Source of the DNA: JAGWBJ01 sp964291465
Lineage (GTDB): Bacteria; Chloroflexota; Dehalococcoidia; Lucifugimonadales; JAGWBF01
NCBI GenBank assembly: GCA_964291465.2
Contig: OZ219929.1
Coordinates: forward strand, 1 to 64,000
Length of the DNA stretch: 64,000 nt
Direction of reading: 5' to 3'
The translations under genes and the position numbers were made by a program. Positions within the stretch are counted from its first letter, which is position 1. The number at the start of each line of letters is the position of its first letter. A model generated the notes under the pieces. It was not told where the DNA came from and did no database searches. It saw only the letters and a list, made by a program, of their open reading frames with translations. Shown in pieces: positions 41,197 through 49,981 of this stretch.

Positions 41197-42303
41197 CTAT
41201 TCTCTCGCCGGACGCCCGCCGAGCTCGTTCTTCTCCCAGAGCTGGCCCAGGCTGTAGCTTTCCAGCCAGGACTCCAGCTCGGAGGAATCGAGCCGGGTGA
41301 ATTGGGTGGCCCCGTCGACCCGTTCCGCCACCAGCACGTCCTCCGGCTCGAAGTGGTCCAGCAGCAAGGATGACTGGGTGGAAACGATGACCTGGGCTTG
41401 CGTCGAGGCCTGCTTCATCAGCGCGGCCAGCAGGGTAATCGCGTAGGGGTGCATGCCCAGCTCGGGCTCGTCCACGAGGGTCACCGATGGCCTGTATTCC
41501 TGGGGCTGGAGGAACAGGGTTGCCAGGGCCATGAATCGCAGCGTTCCGTCCGATAGCGAGGACGCATCGAAATAGGCATCCGTCCCCGTGTGTCTCCACT
41601 CCAGCCTGATCTTGTCCGGGTTCAGTCGCTGGGGCTCGAGTAGGAAATCCTGGAAGAAGGGTGCCACCTGCCGGACCGTCCCAGTGATCGTATTGTAGGA
41701 ATCCTTGTGCTTCTCACCTAGAAAGTAAAGGAAGGCTGCCAGATTGGAGCCGTCGGTGCGGAGATGCTGGTTGTCGTTGACGTCGGCCGTCTTCTTCATC
41801 GGAGAGTTGGGACCGGTGTCGTGGAAGTGATAGAGCCGCCAGCTATCGAGGTGTCGCCGGATGGGCGATACCATTCCTGTTGAGTCCAACTCACTTATGG
41901 CGGCTTCCCGCCGCGAGTTTATGATTCCTTCCACGTCCCACCGGGGACCGCCCTCTTTGTCCTGGCCATGAACGACTTCACTCTCCGCGAACAGTTGGTC
42001 GTCGTGGGTCGGCTCAAGAAAGATCTCGTATCGGATTAGTCCCTTCTGGAGAGAGACGCTGATATGCAGGTCACTGGTGACTCGTGACCCGAAGTGCAGC
42101 ACCCTGTCAGCGCCGCCGGCCTTGATGACATAATCCCTCAACCGACCTTCCCCAAGGGCCTTCAAGAATGCGAACACGCCGATGAAGTTGGACTTGCCGG
42201 AGCCGTTGGGCCCGATGAGCACCGTCAACGGACCAAGATCCAGCTCCTCGACGGACGCGATGCTCTTGAAGCCTCTGACGGTTATGTGGTCGATTGACTT
42301 CAT
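41197..42303 (-). CDS. AAA-family ATPase (AAA_21/OLD-like), probable partner of the DUF4276 protein
   Basis: A 368-residue SMC/RecF-like ATPase from ATG 42303. Walker A GPNGSGKS is at residues 31-38, a signature-like SLSDGTLRFMAL is in the second half, Walker B is TLVDEPELGMHP, and an H-loop-like VSTQSSLLLDHF follows. This is the AAA_21/COG4637-like layout used in many phage-defence ATPases. It lies 80 bp downstream of efp and upstream of DUF4276. The frame is open to 42336, but the Met at 42303 fits the family start (IDHITVRGFKSI). Confidence 0.87.
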   Translation of the reverse strand: MKSIDHITVRGFKSIASVEELDLGPLTVLIGPNGSGKSNFIGVFAFLKALGEGRLRDYVIKAGGADRVLHFGSRVTSDLHISVSLQKGLIRYEIFLEPTHDDQLFAESEVVHGQDKEGGPRWDVEGIINSRREAAISELDSTGMVSPIRRHLDSWRLYHFHDTGPNSPMKKTADVNDNQHLRTDGSNLAAFLYFLGEKHKDSYNTITGTVRQVAPFFQDFLLEPQRLNPDKIRLEWRHTGTDAYFDASSLSDGTLRFMALATLFLQPQEYRPSVTLVDEPELGMHPYAITLLAALMKQASTQAQVIVSTQSSLLLDHFEPEDVLVAERVDGATQFTRLDSSELESWLESYSLGQLWEKNELGGRPARE

Positions 42304-42383
42304 CGCGTCGCTGGCGTCAAGTATCCGCCACCCCAATCACGTCCCGATGGTGGTTGTCGACCCGTTCTCGTCAGCAGGTCCCG

Positions 42384-42947
42384 TCAGGCCCGCTCGATGT
42401 ACTCGCCGCTTCGGGTGTCTATGCGGACGGTCTCGCCGTTGCTGATGAAGAGGGGCACCTGGATGGATACTCCCGTCTCCAGCGTGGCGGGCTTGGTGCC
42501 CCCCTGGGCGGTGTCGCCCTTGAAGCCCGGGGGCGTATCGGTGACCTTCAGCTCGACGAAGGTGGGGAGCCGTATGTCGATGACCTGCCCGTTGTAGAAC
42601 ACCACGTCCACGACGGTCTCCTCCCGCAGGTAGGACACGGTCCCTCCGAGCTGCTCCCTGGTGAGGGGGTACTGGTCGTAGGTCTCCATGTCCATGAAGG
42701 TGTAGAAACGGCCGTCGGAGAAGAGGTACTGGGCGGGTTTCGTGTCCACCTGGGCCAGGGAGAACTCGGTGGTGTAGCTCTGGAAGGTGCGCTCGATGAC
42801 CTTGCCGTCGCGCATGTTCTTCAGCTTGAGGCGGGTCACGGGGGCGCGTTGCTGCATCTTGTGCCTCTCGTAGTCGACCACCTCGTAGGGCTGGCCGTCC
42901 ACCTCTATCGCGACACCTCTTCTCAGGTCCCCGAAGTTAATGGTCAT
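42384..42947 (-). CDS. efp: Elongation factor P
   Basis: A 187-residue three-domain translation factor that relieves ribosome stalling at polyproline. Domains follow EF-P (KOW-like N-terminus, OB domains with FYNGQVIDIRLPTFVELKV). The tip of domain I is HKMQQRAPVTR: the position of E. coli Lys34 (KPGKGQAFAR) is Gln33 here, so the known beta-lysylation cannot occur. No epmA/epmB genes are near. pepP and aroQ lie upstream in the same order as in B. subtilis (aroQ-pepP-efp). Confidence 0.95.
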   Translation of the reverse strand: MTINFGDLRRGVAIEVDGQPYEVVDYERHKMQQRAPVTRLKLKNMRDGKVIERTFQSYTTEFSLAQVDTKPAQYLFSDGRFYTFMDMETYDQYPLTREQLGGTVSYLREETVVDVVFYNGQVIDIRLPTFVELKVTDTPPGFKGDTAQGGTKPATLETGVSIQVPLFISNGETVRIDTRSGEYIERA

Positions 42948-42965
42948 GGCCCCTCCCCAGGAAAG

Positions 42966-43196
42966 CTAGCTCGCCAGCAAGGTTCCGATTATGGCGCCCA
43001 TGATGGTGACCCACATCGCAATGGTGATGCCGAGGGTCCAGCGGAAGTTGCTGCGCATCTCGGTACGCAGGGAACGTTCGGTGTCAGTGACCTTATCGTC
43101 TAAAGCCCTTTGGCCGTGCTCCAGATTCCCGAGCCTCTCGTTCATCTGGTCGATGACGCCCTCGATGCGAGAGACCCGCTCGTCCAGTGTTGCCAT
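42966..43196 (-). CDS. Small membrane protein with N-terminal coiled coil
   Basis: A 76-residue protein with about 45 charged, heptad-like residues (LDERVSRIEGVIDQMNERLG) followed by a single transmembrane helix (GITIAMWVTIMGAIIGTLL) at the C-terminus. It resembles holin-like/XhlA or DUF-type coiled-coil membrane proteins but no firm family is assigned. It is inserted between efp (18 bp downstream) and pepP (33 bp upstream). Confidence 0.65.
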   Translation of the reverse strand: MATLDERVSRIEGVIDQMNERLGNLEHGQRALDDKVTDTERSLRTEMRSNFRWTLGITIAMWVTIMGAIIGTLLAS

Positions 43197-43229
43197 GTGA
43201 TCACCCCCTCTCTGGCCGAGGGAAAGGAC

Positions 43230-44297
43230 CTACTTCTTCGCTTTGCTCAGCACGGTGGCCCCGTCCTCGCCCAGCACGACTATGTCCTCGATGCGGACTC
43301 CTCCCCATCCGGAGAGGTATATGCCGGGCTCCACCGTGAACACCATGCCGGCCTCCAGTGGGCTCTGGGACTTGGGGCCGACCCTGGGATACTCGTGGAT
43401 GAACAGGCCGACGCCGTGGCCGAGGCTGTGCCCGAAATTGTCGCCGTAGCCCGCTTCCGCGATGACGTCGCGGGACAGGGCGTCGGCTTCCCCGGCGGTC
43501 ATGCCCGTCTGGACGGTGGCGATGGCGGTGAGCTGGGAGCCAAGGACGATGTCGTACACCTTGCGGAAGGTGTCGTCGGGCTCCCCGATGCACACGGTGC
43601 GAGTGAGGTCGCTGCAGTAGCCGCCCACCGTGGCGCCCATGTCGATGACGATGGGCTCTCCCTCGGCGACGGGCCGGTCCGAGGGCCGGTGGTGGGGCAT
43701 GGCCCCGTTGGGCCCGGCGGCGACGATGGTGTCGAAGCTCAGGGAGTCGGCGCCGGCTTCGCGCATGGCCACCTCCATCCGCCAGGCTATCTCCCGCTCC
43801 GTCTCGCCGGGCCGTATCGTCGGCGTGACGAGGTCCATGGCGGCGTCCGACGCGTCTATGGCCTTCTGCAGCAGGTCCATCTCTTCCCGGTCCTTGACTG
43901 TCCTGAGCCCCTCGACGATCCCCGAAGTGGCGGCCAGGGCGGGCCTGTCCTCCGAGGGCAGGTCCTTCAGCGCCTTGGATATCTGCCGGTATGTGGCGAC
44001 GGTGACGTGCTCGCTCTCGAAGCCCAGGCGCTTGTGGCTGTACTCCCTGACCAGGTCTCGAAGCCAGGTCCAGTCGGCGCCGACCTTCACCACCTGGAAG
44101 TCCGGGGACTGGTTGCCGGCTTGCTCCGTGTAGCGGAAGTCCGTGGCCAGGGCGGCGTGGTCCCGGGAGACCAGCAGGTAGCCCGCCGAGCCGGTGAAGC
44201 CGGACATGTAGCGCCGGTTTTCGGGGGTGGAGATGAGGATGGCGTCCAACCCTTTCTCGTCGAGCTGTCGGTGAAGGTGGTCCAGACGGCTGTTCAT
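43230..44297 (-). CDS. Xaa-Pro aminopeptidase-like M24 peptidase
   Basis: A 355-residue metallopeptidase of the pita-bread fold from ATG 44297, which overlaps the aroQ stop by four bases. The N-terminal creatinase-like domain is LDHLHRQLDEKGLDAILIST; the catalytic domain supplies metal ligands in VIDMGATVGGYCSDLTRT (Asp), SLGHGVGLFIHEYP (His), TVEPGIYLSGWGGVRIEDI (Glu). It would remove N-terminal residues ahead of proline, apt with the neighbouring efp, which translates polyproline. Confidence 0.93.
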   Translation of the reverse strand: MNSRLDHLHRQLDEKGLDAILISTPENRRYMSGFTGSAGYLLVSRDHAALATDFRYTEQAGNQSPDFQVVKVGADWTWLRDLVREYSHKRLGFESEHVTVATYRQISKALKDLPSEDRPALAATSGIVEGLRTVKDREEMDLLQKAIDASDAAMDLVTPTIRPGETEREIAWRMEVAMREAGADSLSFDTIVAAGPNGAMPHHRPSDRPVAEGEPIVIDMGATVGGYCSDLTRTVCIGEPDDTFRKVYDIVLGSQLTAIATVQTGMTAGEADALSRDVIAEAGYGDNFGHSLGHGVGLFIHEYPRVGPKSQSPLEAGMVFTVEPGIYLSGWGGVRIEDIVVLGEDGATVLSKAKK

Positions 44298-44743
44298 GCT
44301 TTCTCCTCTTCGGCGACTAGCTGGGACAGGACCTCCAGAGCGGCGACGTATCCCCGCCAGCCCAGGCCGGCGATCTGCCCCCGGACCACGTCGGAGAGCA
44401 CGGAGCGCCGCCGCCAACGTTCCCGGGCGTGTATGTTGCTGATGTGTACCTCCACCACGGGCAGACCGGCGTCGGCCACGGCGTCCCGCAGGGAGTATCC
44501 GTAGTGGGTCAGCGCGCCGGCGTTGATGACCATGCCCTGGGCGTCGCCCGAGCTGCCCTGGATGTAGTCTACCATGGCGCCCTCGTGGTTCGACTGGAAG
44601 AACTCGACCTCGACCCCCAGGGCGCTTGCTTTCTCGGCCACCGACGCCTCGATCTCGGCAAGGGTCTTGGTGCCGTAGTGGCCCGACGGCCGCCTTCCCA
44701 GGGCGTTGAGGTTGGGCCCGTTGATGACCAGGTACCTAGCCAT
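44294..44743 (-). CDS. aroQ: 3-dehydroquinate dehydratase, type II
   Basis: A 149-residue shikimate-pathway enzyme that converts 3-dehydroquinate to 3-dehydroshikimate. Active-site marks are INGPNLNALGRR, with the catalytic Tyr in HYGTKTLAEIE, FFQSNHEGAMVDYIQ, NAGALTHYGYSLRDAV (catalytic His region) and VEVHISNIHARE. Start ATG 44743 is directly before the conserved first strand and overlaps the xer stop; ATG 44755 would add four residues. No other aro gene is in view. Confidence 0.95.
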   Translation of the reverse strand: MARYLVINGPNLNALGRRPSGHYGTKTLAEIEASVAEKASALGVEVEFFQSNHEGAMVDYIQGSSGDAQGMVINAGALTHYGYSLRDAVADAGLPVVEVHISNIHARERWRRRSVLSDVVRGQIAGLGWRGYVAALEVLSQLVAEEEKA

Positions 44744-45710
44744 CGGCGTCTTCATCTTCCCTTGGGGCCCTGGCCATGGGGTGGGTGGTCAGGTACTCGG
44801 CCCTGGCCTCCCGCTGGCTGACGTGGGTGTATATCTGGGTGGTGGCGGGGCTGGAGTGCCCGAGGAGAGACTGTACGACCCTCAGGTCGGCGCCCCCGTC
44901 CATCAGGTGGGTGGCGAAGGTGTGGCGGAGGGTGTGGGGGTGCACACCCGGCCGCGTCGCCGCGACCATGGCGTACTTGGCCACCGTCTTCTCCACCCCG
45001 CGGCGGGACAGCCTCCGGCCGTCGCGGTTGACGAACAGGGCCGTCTCCGCCGCCTCGGCCAGCTTGGGCCGGCCCGATTTCAGGTACGTCTCCAGGGAGG
45101 CAAGGGCGGGCCTACCCAGCAGGGCCATGCGCTCGCGGGACCCCTTTCCCAGCACCTTCACCTCTCCCGCGCCCAGGTCCACACTGCCCACGTCCATGCC
45201 GTGGATCTCCGCCAGGCGCACTCCCGCCGAGTAGAAGACGTCCATCATGGCGCGGTCGCGGAGGCCCAGGGGTGTGGAGGAGTCGGGGGCGTCGAGGAGG
45301 CGGTCGACCTCGGCCCTGTCGAGGAATGTTGGGAGCCGCTTCTCGACCTTGATGTTGAAGGTGCGGCCCCTGGGGATGGGGTTGGACGCGATCACCTTCT
45401 CCTGTACCAGGAAGCGGTAGAAGGACCGCAGGGCGACGAGCTTGCGGGCCACGCTGACCCGGGCGTAGCCGCCCTCGTCGCCCCTGGCGGAGGTGGAGAG
45501 CCAGGCCAGGTACCGGCGCAGGTGATGACGGTTCAGCTCACGTAGGTGCAGGCCCTGGGCCTCCATGAAGGACAAAAAGGGGCGGAGGTCCGTGGTGTAG
45601 ACCCTGACGGTGTTCTCCGAGCGCCCCTTTTGCCCCTTCAGGCTCTCGCCGAACCGGCATAGCAGGTCGAGGGCTTCGTCGGAGGCCTGGACGGTCGGTT
45701 CGCTAGACAT
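44736..45710 (-). CDS. Tyrosine recombinase XerC/XerD family
   Basis: A 324-residue tyrosine recombinase of the size of XerC/XerD. The SAM-like core-binding domain precedes the catalytic domain with HTLRHTFATHLMDGGADLRVVQSLLGHSSPATTQIYTHV, giving Arg, His and Tyr of the active site; an earlier Arg is in YSAGVRLAEI. It would resolve chromosome dimers at a dif site (none identified here). The start ATG 45710 overlaps the topA stop by one base (TGATG), consistent with a dprA-topA-xer string. Confidence 0.92.
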   Translation of the reverse strand: MSSEPTVQASDEALDLLCRFGESLKGQKGRSENTVRVYTTDLRPFLSFMEAQGLHLRELNRHHLRRYLAWLSTSARGDEGGYARVSVARKLVALRSFYRFLVQEKVIASNPIPRGRTFNIKVEKRLPTFLDRAEVDRLLDAPDSSTPLGLRDRAMMDVFYSAGVRLAEIHGMDVGSVDLGAGEVKVLGKGSRERMALLGRPALASLETYLKSGRPKLAEAAETALFVNRDGRRLSRRGVEKTVAKYAMVAATRPGVHPHTLRHTFATHLMDGGADLRVVQSLLGHSSPATTQIYTHVSQREARAEYLTTHPMARAPREDEDADG

Positions 45711-48130
45711 CAGCTTCGGGCCAACGCCTCTTCGGGTGCCGGAGCGTCGCCCTTCCAGGCGCACGTGGTGCAGCGGGCGCCGCTGCGGCCCGACTGGACC
45801 ATGAGGCCCTCACACTCCGGGCATGGCTCGGGCAGGGGCCGCTGGTTGACCAGGAAGTCGCAGTCGGGGTACCGGGAGCAGCCGTAGAACACGCGGCCCC
45901 GGCCTCTGCCGCGGCGCTGGACCAGGTCCCCGCCGCAGCGCGGGCACGGGACTCCGACCTTGTTCAGGATCGGCTTGGAGGTCTTGCACGTTGGGTAGTC
46001 GGTGCAGGCTATGAACTTGCCGAACCTACCCGTCCTGATCTCCATGGGCTTGCCGCACTTGCTGCAGACCTCGTCGGTGGTCTCCGGGGCCTGGCTCTCG
46101 GAGGAGGCTTCGCGGGCCCCGTTGCCCTCCGAAGGAATGGGCTGGGCGTTGCGGCACTCGGGGAAGCCGGAGCAAGAGAGGAACCTGCCGAAGCGGCCCA
46201 TCTTTATCACCATGGGTTTGCCGCACTTGTCACAGACCTCGTCGGTGGCCTCCTCGACTCTGACGCGGGGCATGTCCTCCGTCGCCACGTCCAGGGCCTT
46301 CTGGAACGGGCCGTAAAAGTCCTCCAGCATGGGCACCCACTGGCGCTCGCCGCGGGCCACTTCGTCCAGCTCGTCCTCCATCCTGGCGGTGAAGTTGGTG
46401 TCCATGATATCGGTGAAGTAACCGATGAGGAGGTCGCAGACGGTCTCTCCCAGGGAGGTGGGGGCCAGCTTGCCCTCCTCCTTGACCACGTAGTGGCGGT
46501 CCATGATGGTGGAGATTATGGGAGCGTAGGTGCTGGGCCTGCCGATGCCCTTCTCCTCCAGGCTCTTGATGAGGCTGGCTTCGGTGTACCTGGGAGGGGG
46601 CTGGGTGAAGTGCTGCTTGGGGTCGATGCCCAGGCAGCTCAGGGGGTCGCCCGTCTTGAGGCCGGCGGGAGGGCCCTTCCCGGCCTCCTCCTCACTGTCG
46701 TCCACGCTCTCCATGTACAGGGTACGGAACCCGGGGAAGGTCAGCACCGATCCCGTGGACCTGAACAGGTATGTCTTCTGGGAGGCCGTCTCCCCGGCCT
46801 CGGTCTCGACGGTGGTGGAGTCGGAGCGGGCCTCGGCCATCTGGCTGGCCAGCATTCGCCTCCATATGAGGTCGTACAGCCGGTGCTGGTCCCTGGAGAG
46901 GTGCGCCTTGAGCTGGTCGGGAGTCCTGGTGATGGAGGTGGGGCGGATGGCCTCGTGGGCCTCCTGGGCCCCCTTGGCCTTCCTCCTGAACACCCTGGGC
47001 TTGTCGGGAAGGTATTCCTCTCCGAACCTCGCCTTGATGTACCCCCGGGCTTCCTGGATGGAGGCGGGGGTCACGTTGGTGGAGTCTGTCCGCATGTAGG
47101 TTATGAGGCCCACGGACCCCTCGTTGCCCAGGGCCACGCCCTCGTAGAGCTGCTGGGCGGCCATCATGGTGCGCTTGGCGGAGAACCGGAGCTTGCGGAA
47201 GGCCTCCTGCTGGAGGGTGCTGGTGATGAAGGGCGGGGCGGGGGACTGCTTCACCTCCCGTGTCTTCACCTGGGAGACCGAGTACCGGGCGTCCTTCAGG
47301 TCAGCCTCAATCTCCCGGGCGCGGTCCCCGTTCTCTATCTTGAGCTTGCCCTTCTGACCCTTGATGGAGTGGAGAAGGGCGGTGAACGCCTCGTCCCGCT
47401 TCGCCTTGGTTGCCTCCGCCTTTCTGAGCCTGGCCTCGATGGTCCAGTACTCCCGGGGCACGAAGGCGCGGATCTCCTTCTCCCGGTCGACGACCATCCT
47501 GAGGGCCACGGACTGGACCCTTCCGGCGGAGAGACCCCTCTGGACCTTCTTCCAGAGCAGGGGGCTGATCTGGTATCCCACCAGGCGGTCGAGTATGCGC
47601 CGGGCCTGCTGGGCGTTGACCAGCTCCATGTCCAGCGTCCGGGGGTGCTCGAAGGCCTCCTTTACGGCGTCCCGGGTGATCTCGTGGAACACGACCCGGT
47701 GCAGGGGCTTGCCGCCCTTGTCCCAGTCGGCGGCCTTGACCAGGTGCCACGAGATGGCCTCGCCCTCCCGGTCGGGGTCGGTGGCCAGGTAGATGGACGG
47801 GGCCTTGGAGCCCAGGTCCTTCAGCTCCCGGACCACGTCCTGCTTGTCCTTCACCACCGTGTAGGAGGGGTCGAAGCTGCTCTCCAGGTCCACGCCCAGC
47901 TTGCCCTTGGGCAGGTCGCGCACGTGCCCGCGGGAGGCCCGGATGAGGTACCCGTCTCCCAGGATCCTCTCGATGGTGCGGGCCTTGGCCGGCGACTCCA
48001 CGATGACTAGGCTGCCGCCGTTGGAGCTCCGGGTGGAGCCTGCGGGCTTGCCCTTCGTGGACTTGGCCTTGGAGGCCTTCTTGCTGTTGGAGGAGCGTGT
48101 GCCGCTCCCGGTCTTGGTGCTAGCTGCCAT
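45710..48130 (-). CDS. topA: DNA topoisomerase I
   Basis: An 806-residue type IA topoisomerase. The Toprim domain begins SLVIVESPAKARTIERILG at about residue 41 and holds acidic sites ATDPDREGEAISWH. The active Tyr is in GLITYMRTDSTNV. The C-terminal end carries four zinc-binding units, e.g. CDKCGKPMVIKMGRFGRFLSC and CSKCGKPMEIRTGRFGKFIAC, plus CPRCGGD and CPECEGL. The N-terminal Lys/Ser-rich tail of about 38 residues is longer than usual. It overlaps dprA by 11 bases. Confidence 0.97.
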   Translation of the reverse strand: MAASTKTGSGTRSSNSKKASKAKSTKGKPAGSTRSSNGGSLVIVESPAKARTIERILGDGYLIRASRGHVRDLPKGKLGVDLESSFDPSYTVVKDKQDVVRELKDLGSKAPSIYLATDPDREGEAISWHLVKAADWDKGGKPLHRVVFHEITRDAVKEAFEHPRTLDMELVNAQQARRILDRLVGYQISPLLWKKVQRGLSAGRVQSVALRMVVDREKEIRAFVPREYWTIEARLRKAEATKAKRDEAFTALLHSIKGQKGKLKIENGDRAREIEADLKDARYSVSQVKTREVKQSPAPPFITSTLQQEAFRKLRFSAKRTMMAAQQLYEGVALGNEGSVGLITYMRTDSTNVTPASIQEARGYIKARFGEEYLPDKPRVFRRKAKGAQEAHEAIRPTSITRTPDQLKAHLSRDQHRLYDLIWRRMLASQMAEARSDSTTVETEAGETASQKTYLFRSTGSVLTFPGFRTLYMESVDDSEEEAGKGPPAGLKTGDPLSCLGIDPKQHFTQPPPRYTEASLIKSLEEKGIGRPSTYAPIISTIMDRHYVVKEEGKLAPTSLGETVCDLLIGYFTDIMDTNFTARMEDELDEVARGERQWVPMLEDFYGPFQKALDVATEDMPRVRVEEATDEVCDKCGKPMVIKMGRFGRFLSCSGFPECRNAQPIPSEGNGAREASSESQAPETTDEVCSKCGKPMEIRTGRFGKFIACTDYPTCKTSKPILNKVGVPCPRCGGDLVQRRGRGRGRVFYGCSRYPDCDFLVNQRPLPEPCPECEGLMVQSGRSGARCTTCAWKGDAPAPEEALARS

Positions 48131-49229
48131 ACCCAGCCACGGCCTCCCGGATGCGTGTGTAGTTCATGCCGCCGACCTGCCGGACCATCCCCTTGAGCTC
48201 CATCATTGAGAGGGTGCTGCTGACCACGGCGATGGGCAGCCCCGAGCGGCGCCGGACTTCGTCGATGTGGACGGGCTCGTGGCCCAGGTGGGCCAGCAGC
48301 GCCGACTCGTTGCCGTCTGCCGGGTGCAGCATCTCCCTCATCTCGATCTGGTGAGAGACCACCGTCAGGTTCAGCTCCTCGAGGATGTCCGTGTGGCCCA
48401 TGACCAGCTTGGCGCCCTCCTGGATGAGGGCGTTAGTGCCCCTGCTGACGGGTGAGAAGATGCTCCCCGGCACGCAGAAGACCTCACGGTTCTGCTCCAG
48501 GGCCTGCCGGACGGTGAGCAGGGCGCCGCTAATCTCCCCCGCCTCCACGACCAGGGTGCCCAGGGTCATGCCGCTGATGAGGCGGTTGCGGCGGGGAAAG
48601 TGGCGGGCGTCGGGCCTGGTGCCCAGCGGGTGCTCGCTGACCAGGGCCCCCTGGTCCAGTATGTCCCTGGCGAGCTTTCGATGCTCTGGGGGGTAGATGA
48701 CGTCCAGGCCGCAGCCGAAGACGGCGATGGTGCGGCCCTCGCCCTCCAGGGCGGCCCGGTGGGCGACGGAGTCGATGCCCCGGGCCAGGCCGCTGACTAT
48801 GGTGACGCCGCTGGCGGCCAGGCTTCGCGACAGGGTCGCGGCCGCCTCCCGGCCGTACGACGTCGCCTTCCTGGTGCCCACCACCGCCACGGAGCGCTCG
48901 TCCTCGGGGAGAATCTCGCCCCGTACGTAGAGCACCGGGGGAGGGTCGTGTATCTCCTTGAGCCTGGGCGGGTAGGAGGAGTCGTTCCAGGTCAGGGCTC
49001 GGACGCCGGCCTTCTGCAGCTTCTCCATCTCGCCGTCGGGGGAGATGTCGGCCCGGTGGGTGACGATGGCCCTGGCGGTCTTGTCGTCGATGCCGGCGGC
49101 CTTGAGCTGCCCCAGGCTTGCGGTCCAGGCGGCCTCCAGGGACCTGAAGTGGTCCTCCAGGAGGCGGAACCTGACGGCGCCGAGATTGGGTATCAGGCTG
49201 AGGGCCACCCAGTGCTTCACGTCGGTCAT
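48120..49229 (-). CDS. dprA: DNA processing protein DprA
   Basis: A 369-residue Rossmann-fold protein that loads RecA on incoming single-stranded DNA. The central motif VSGLARGIDSVAHRAALEGEGRTIAVFGCGLDVIYPPEH with later ISGMTLGTLVVEAGEISGAL is the DprA signature. A winged-helix C-terminal domain (VHIDEVRRRSGLPIAVVSSTLSMMELKGMV) is present. The ATG at 49229 (MTDVKHWVALSLIP) was chosen over an in-frame ATG at 49250. It heads the dprA-topA-xer string. Confidence 0.95.
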   Translation of the reverse strand: MTDVKHWVALSLIPNLGAVRFRLLEDHFRSLEAAWTASLGQLKAAGIDDKTARAIVTHRADISPDGEMEKLQKAGVRALTWNDSSYPPRLKEIHDPPPVLYVRGEILPEDERSVAVVGTRKATSYGREAAATLSRSLAASGVTIVSGLARGIDSVAHRAALEGEGRTIAVFGCGLDVIYPPEHRKLARDILDQGALVSEHPLGTRPDARHFPRRNRLISGMTLGTLVVEAGEISGALLTVRQALEQNREVFCVPGSIFSPVSRGTNALIQEGAKLVMGHTDILEELNLTVVSHQIEMREMLHPADGNESALLAHLGHEPVHIDEVRRRSGLPIAVVSSTLSMMELKGMVRQVGGMNYTRIREAVAGYGS

Positions 49230-49338
49230 GGCGTTACTATCGTAGCACACGGCGAATGTCGTAACAATGACGCGGTGGCCGGGTCTGTAGGTGAGTGGAG
49301 AGCGGGCCGCCCGAGGGCGGGCGGGGGTGGGGGATGGG

Positions 49339-49429
49339 TGGCGGAGAGGGTGGGATTCGAACCCACGAGAGGCTTGAGGCCCCTACGCGCTTTCCAGACG
49401 CGCCTGTTCGACCACTCCAGCACCTCTCC
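49339..49429 (-). tRNA. tRNA-Ser (anticodon GGA)
   Basis: Minus strand. A seven-base acceptor stem GGAGAGG/CCTCTCC, a T arm with GGTTCGAAT, a long variable arm, and an anticodon loop CTGGAAA give tRNA-Ser(GGA). A CCA end is encoded (49341-49339). The gene lies 109 bp upstream of dprA on the same strand. Confidence 0.93.
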
Positions 49430-49643
49430 GTTGCGTCCTTCCATGATAACCCAGGCGGCGTTGGCGCGCCACCTGGCGGGGGCTTAAGTGCCTTGTTTCG
49501 GGGGGACGGCGGCTGCCGCCCCTCCACTGCTGCTATCTCCTCCGTCTGGCCACAGACTGTTTCTGACGATGGCAATAGACGTTGGATTCGCTCAAGGAGA
49601 TCTGTGTTCATGCTGAGTCTCTCGCCGACAAGGCCGAGACGGG

Positions 49644-49949
49644 TCAGGGTTGCGGAGACTTTGCCAGGGTCGAGGCCGGGCGGATACCGGCGGTGAGCCT
49701 TGGCCTGGCGTGGGCCAGGCGCCGGAAGTCGCATTCGACCTGGATGCCGTGCCAGAACTCGTCGGACTGTCCGAAGAAGGCCCCGAAGCGAATGGACATC
49801 GCGGGCGTTATCGCGCGCTTGCCATGAACGATCTCGTTGATTGCCCGGGGTGAAACTCCGATGGCGCGTGACATGGCGTTCTGGGAAATACCCATCGGCC
49901 GGAGGTACTCTTCCATGAGAATCTCACCGGGTGTGATTGGCTCCTGCAT
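49644..49949 (-). CDS. higA: HigA-family antitoxin (XRE helix-turn-helix)
   Basis: A 101-residue antitoxin from ATG 49949. The HigA pattern ITPGEILMEEYLRPMGISQNAMSRAIGVSPRAINEIVHGKRAITPAMSIRFGAFFG covers residues 5-60, including the helix-turn-helix; the tail FWHGIQVECDFRRL is typical. It would bind its own promoter and neutralise HigB. The gene lies 33 bp after the higB-like frame. A 7-bp inverted repeat at 49953-49971 directly precedes its start. Confidence 0.9.
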   Translation of the reverse strand: MQEPITPGEILMEEYLRPMGISQNAMSRAIGVSPRAINEIVHGKRAITPAMSIRFGAFFGQSDEFWHGIQVECDFRRLAHARPRLTAGIRPASTLAKSPQP

Positions 49950-49952
49950 GGG

Positions 49953-49971
49953 TATAACGTATGACGTTATA
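49953..49971. promoter_or_regulatory. Inverted repeat at the higA start (probable operator)
   Basis: TATAACG at 49953-49959 and CGTTATA at 49965-49971 form a perfect 7-bp inverted repeat with a 5-bp spacer. It sits four bases upstream of the higA ATG, between the higB stop and higA, so an HTH dimer of HigA could bind it. Confidence 0.55.
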
Positions 49972-49981
49972 TGGGTCCTTG

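Noticed and set aside
49237..49643. Open frames across the tRNA-Ser gene and the gap before higA
   Set aside because: They read through the tRNA and have no family match or good ribosome site; nothing can be assigned to 49430-49643.
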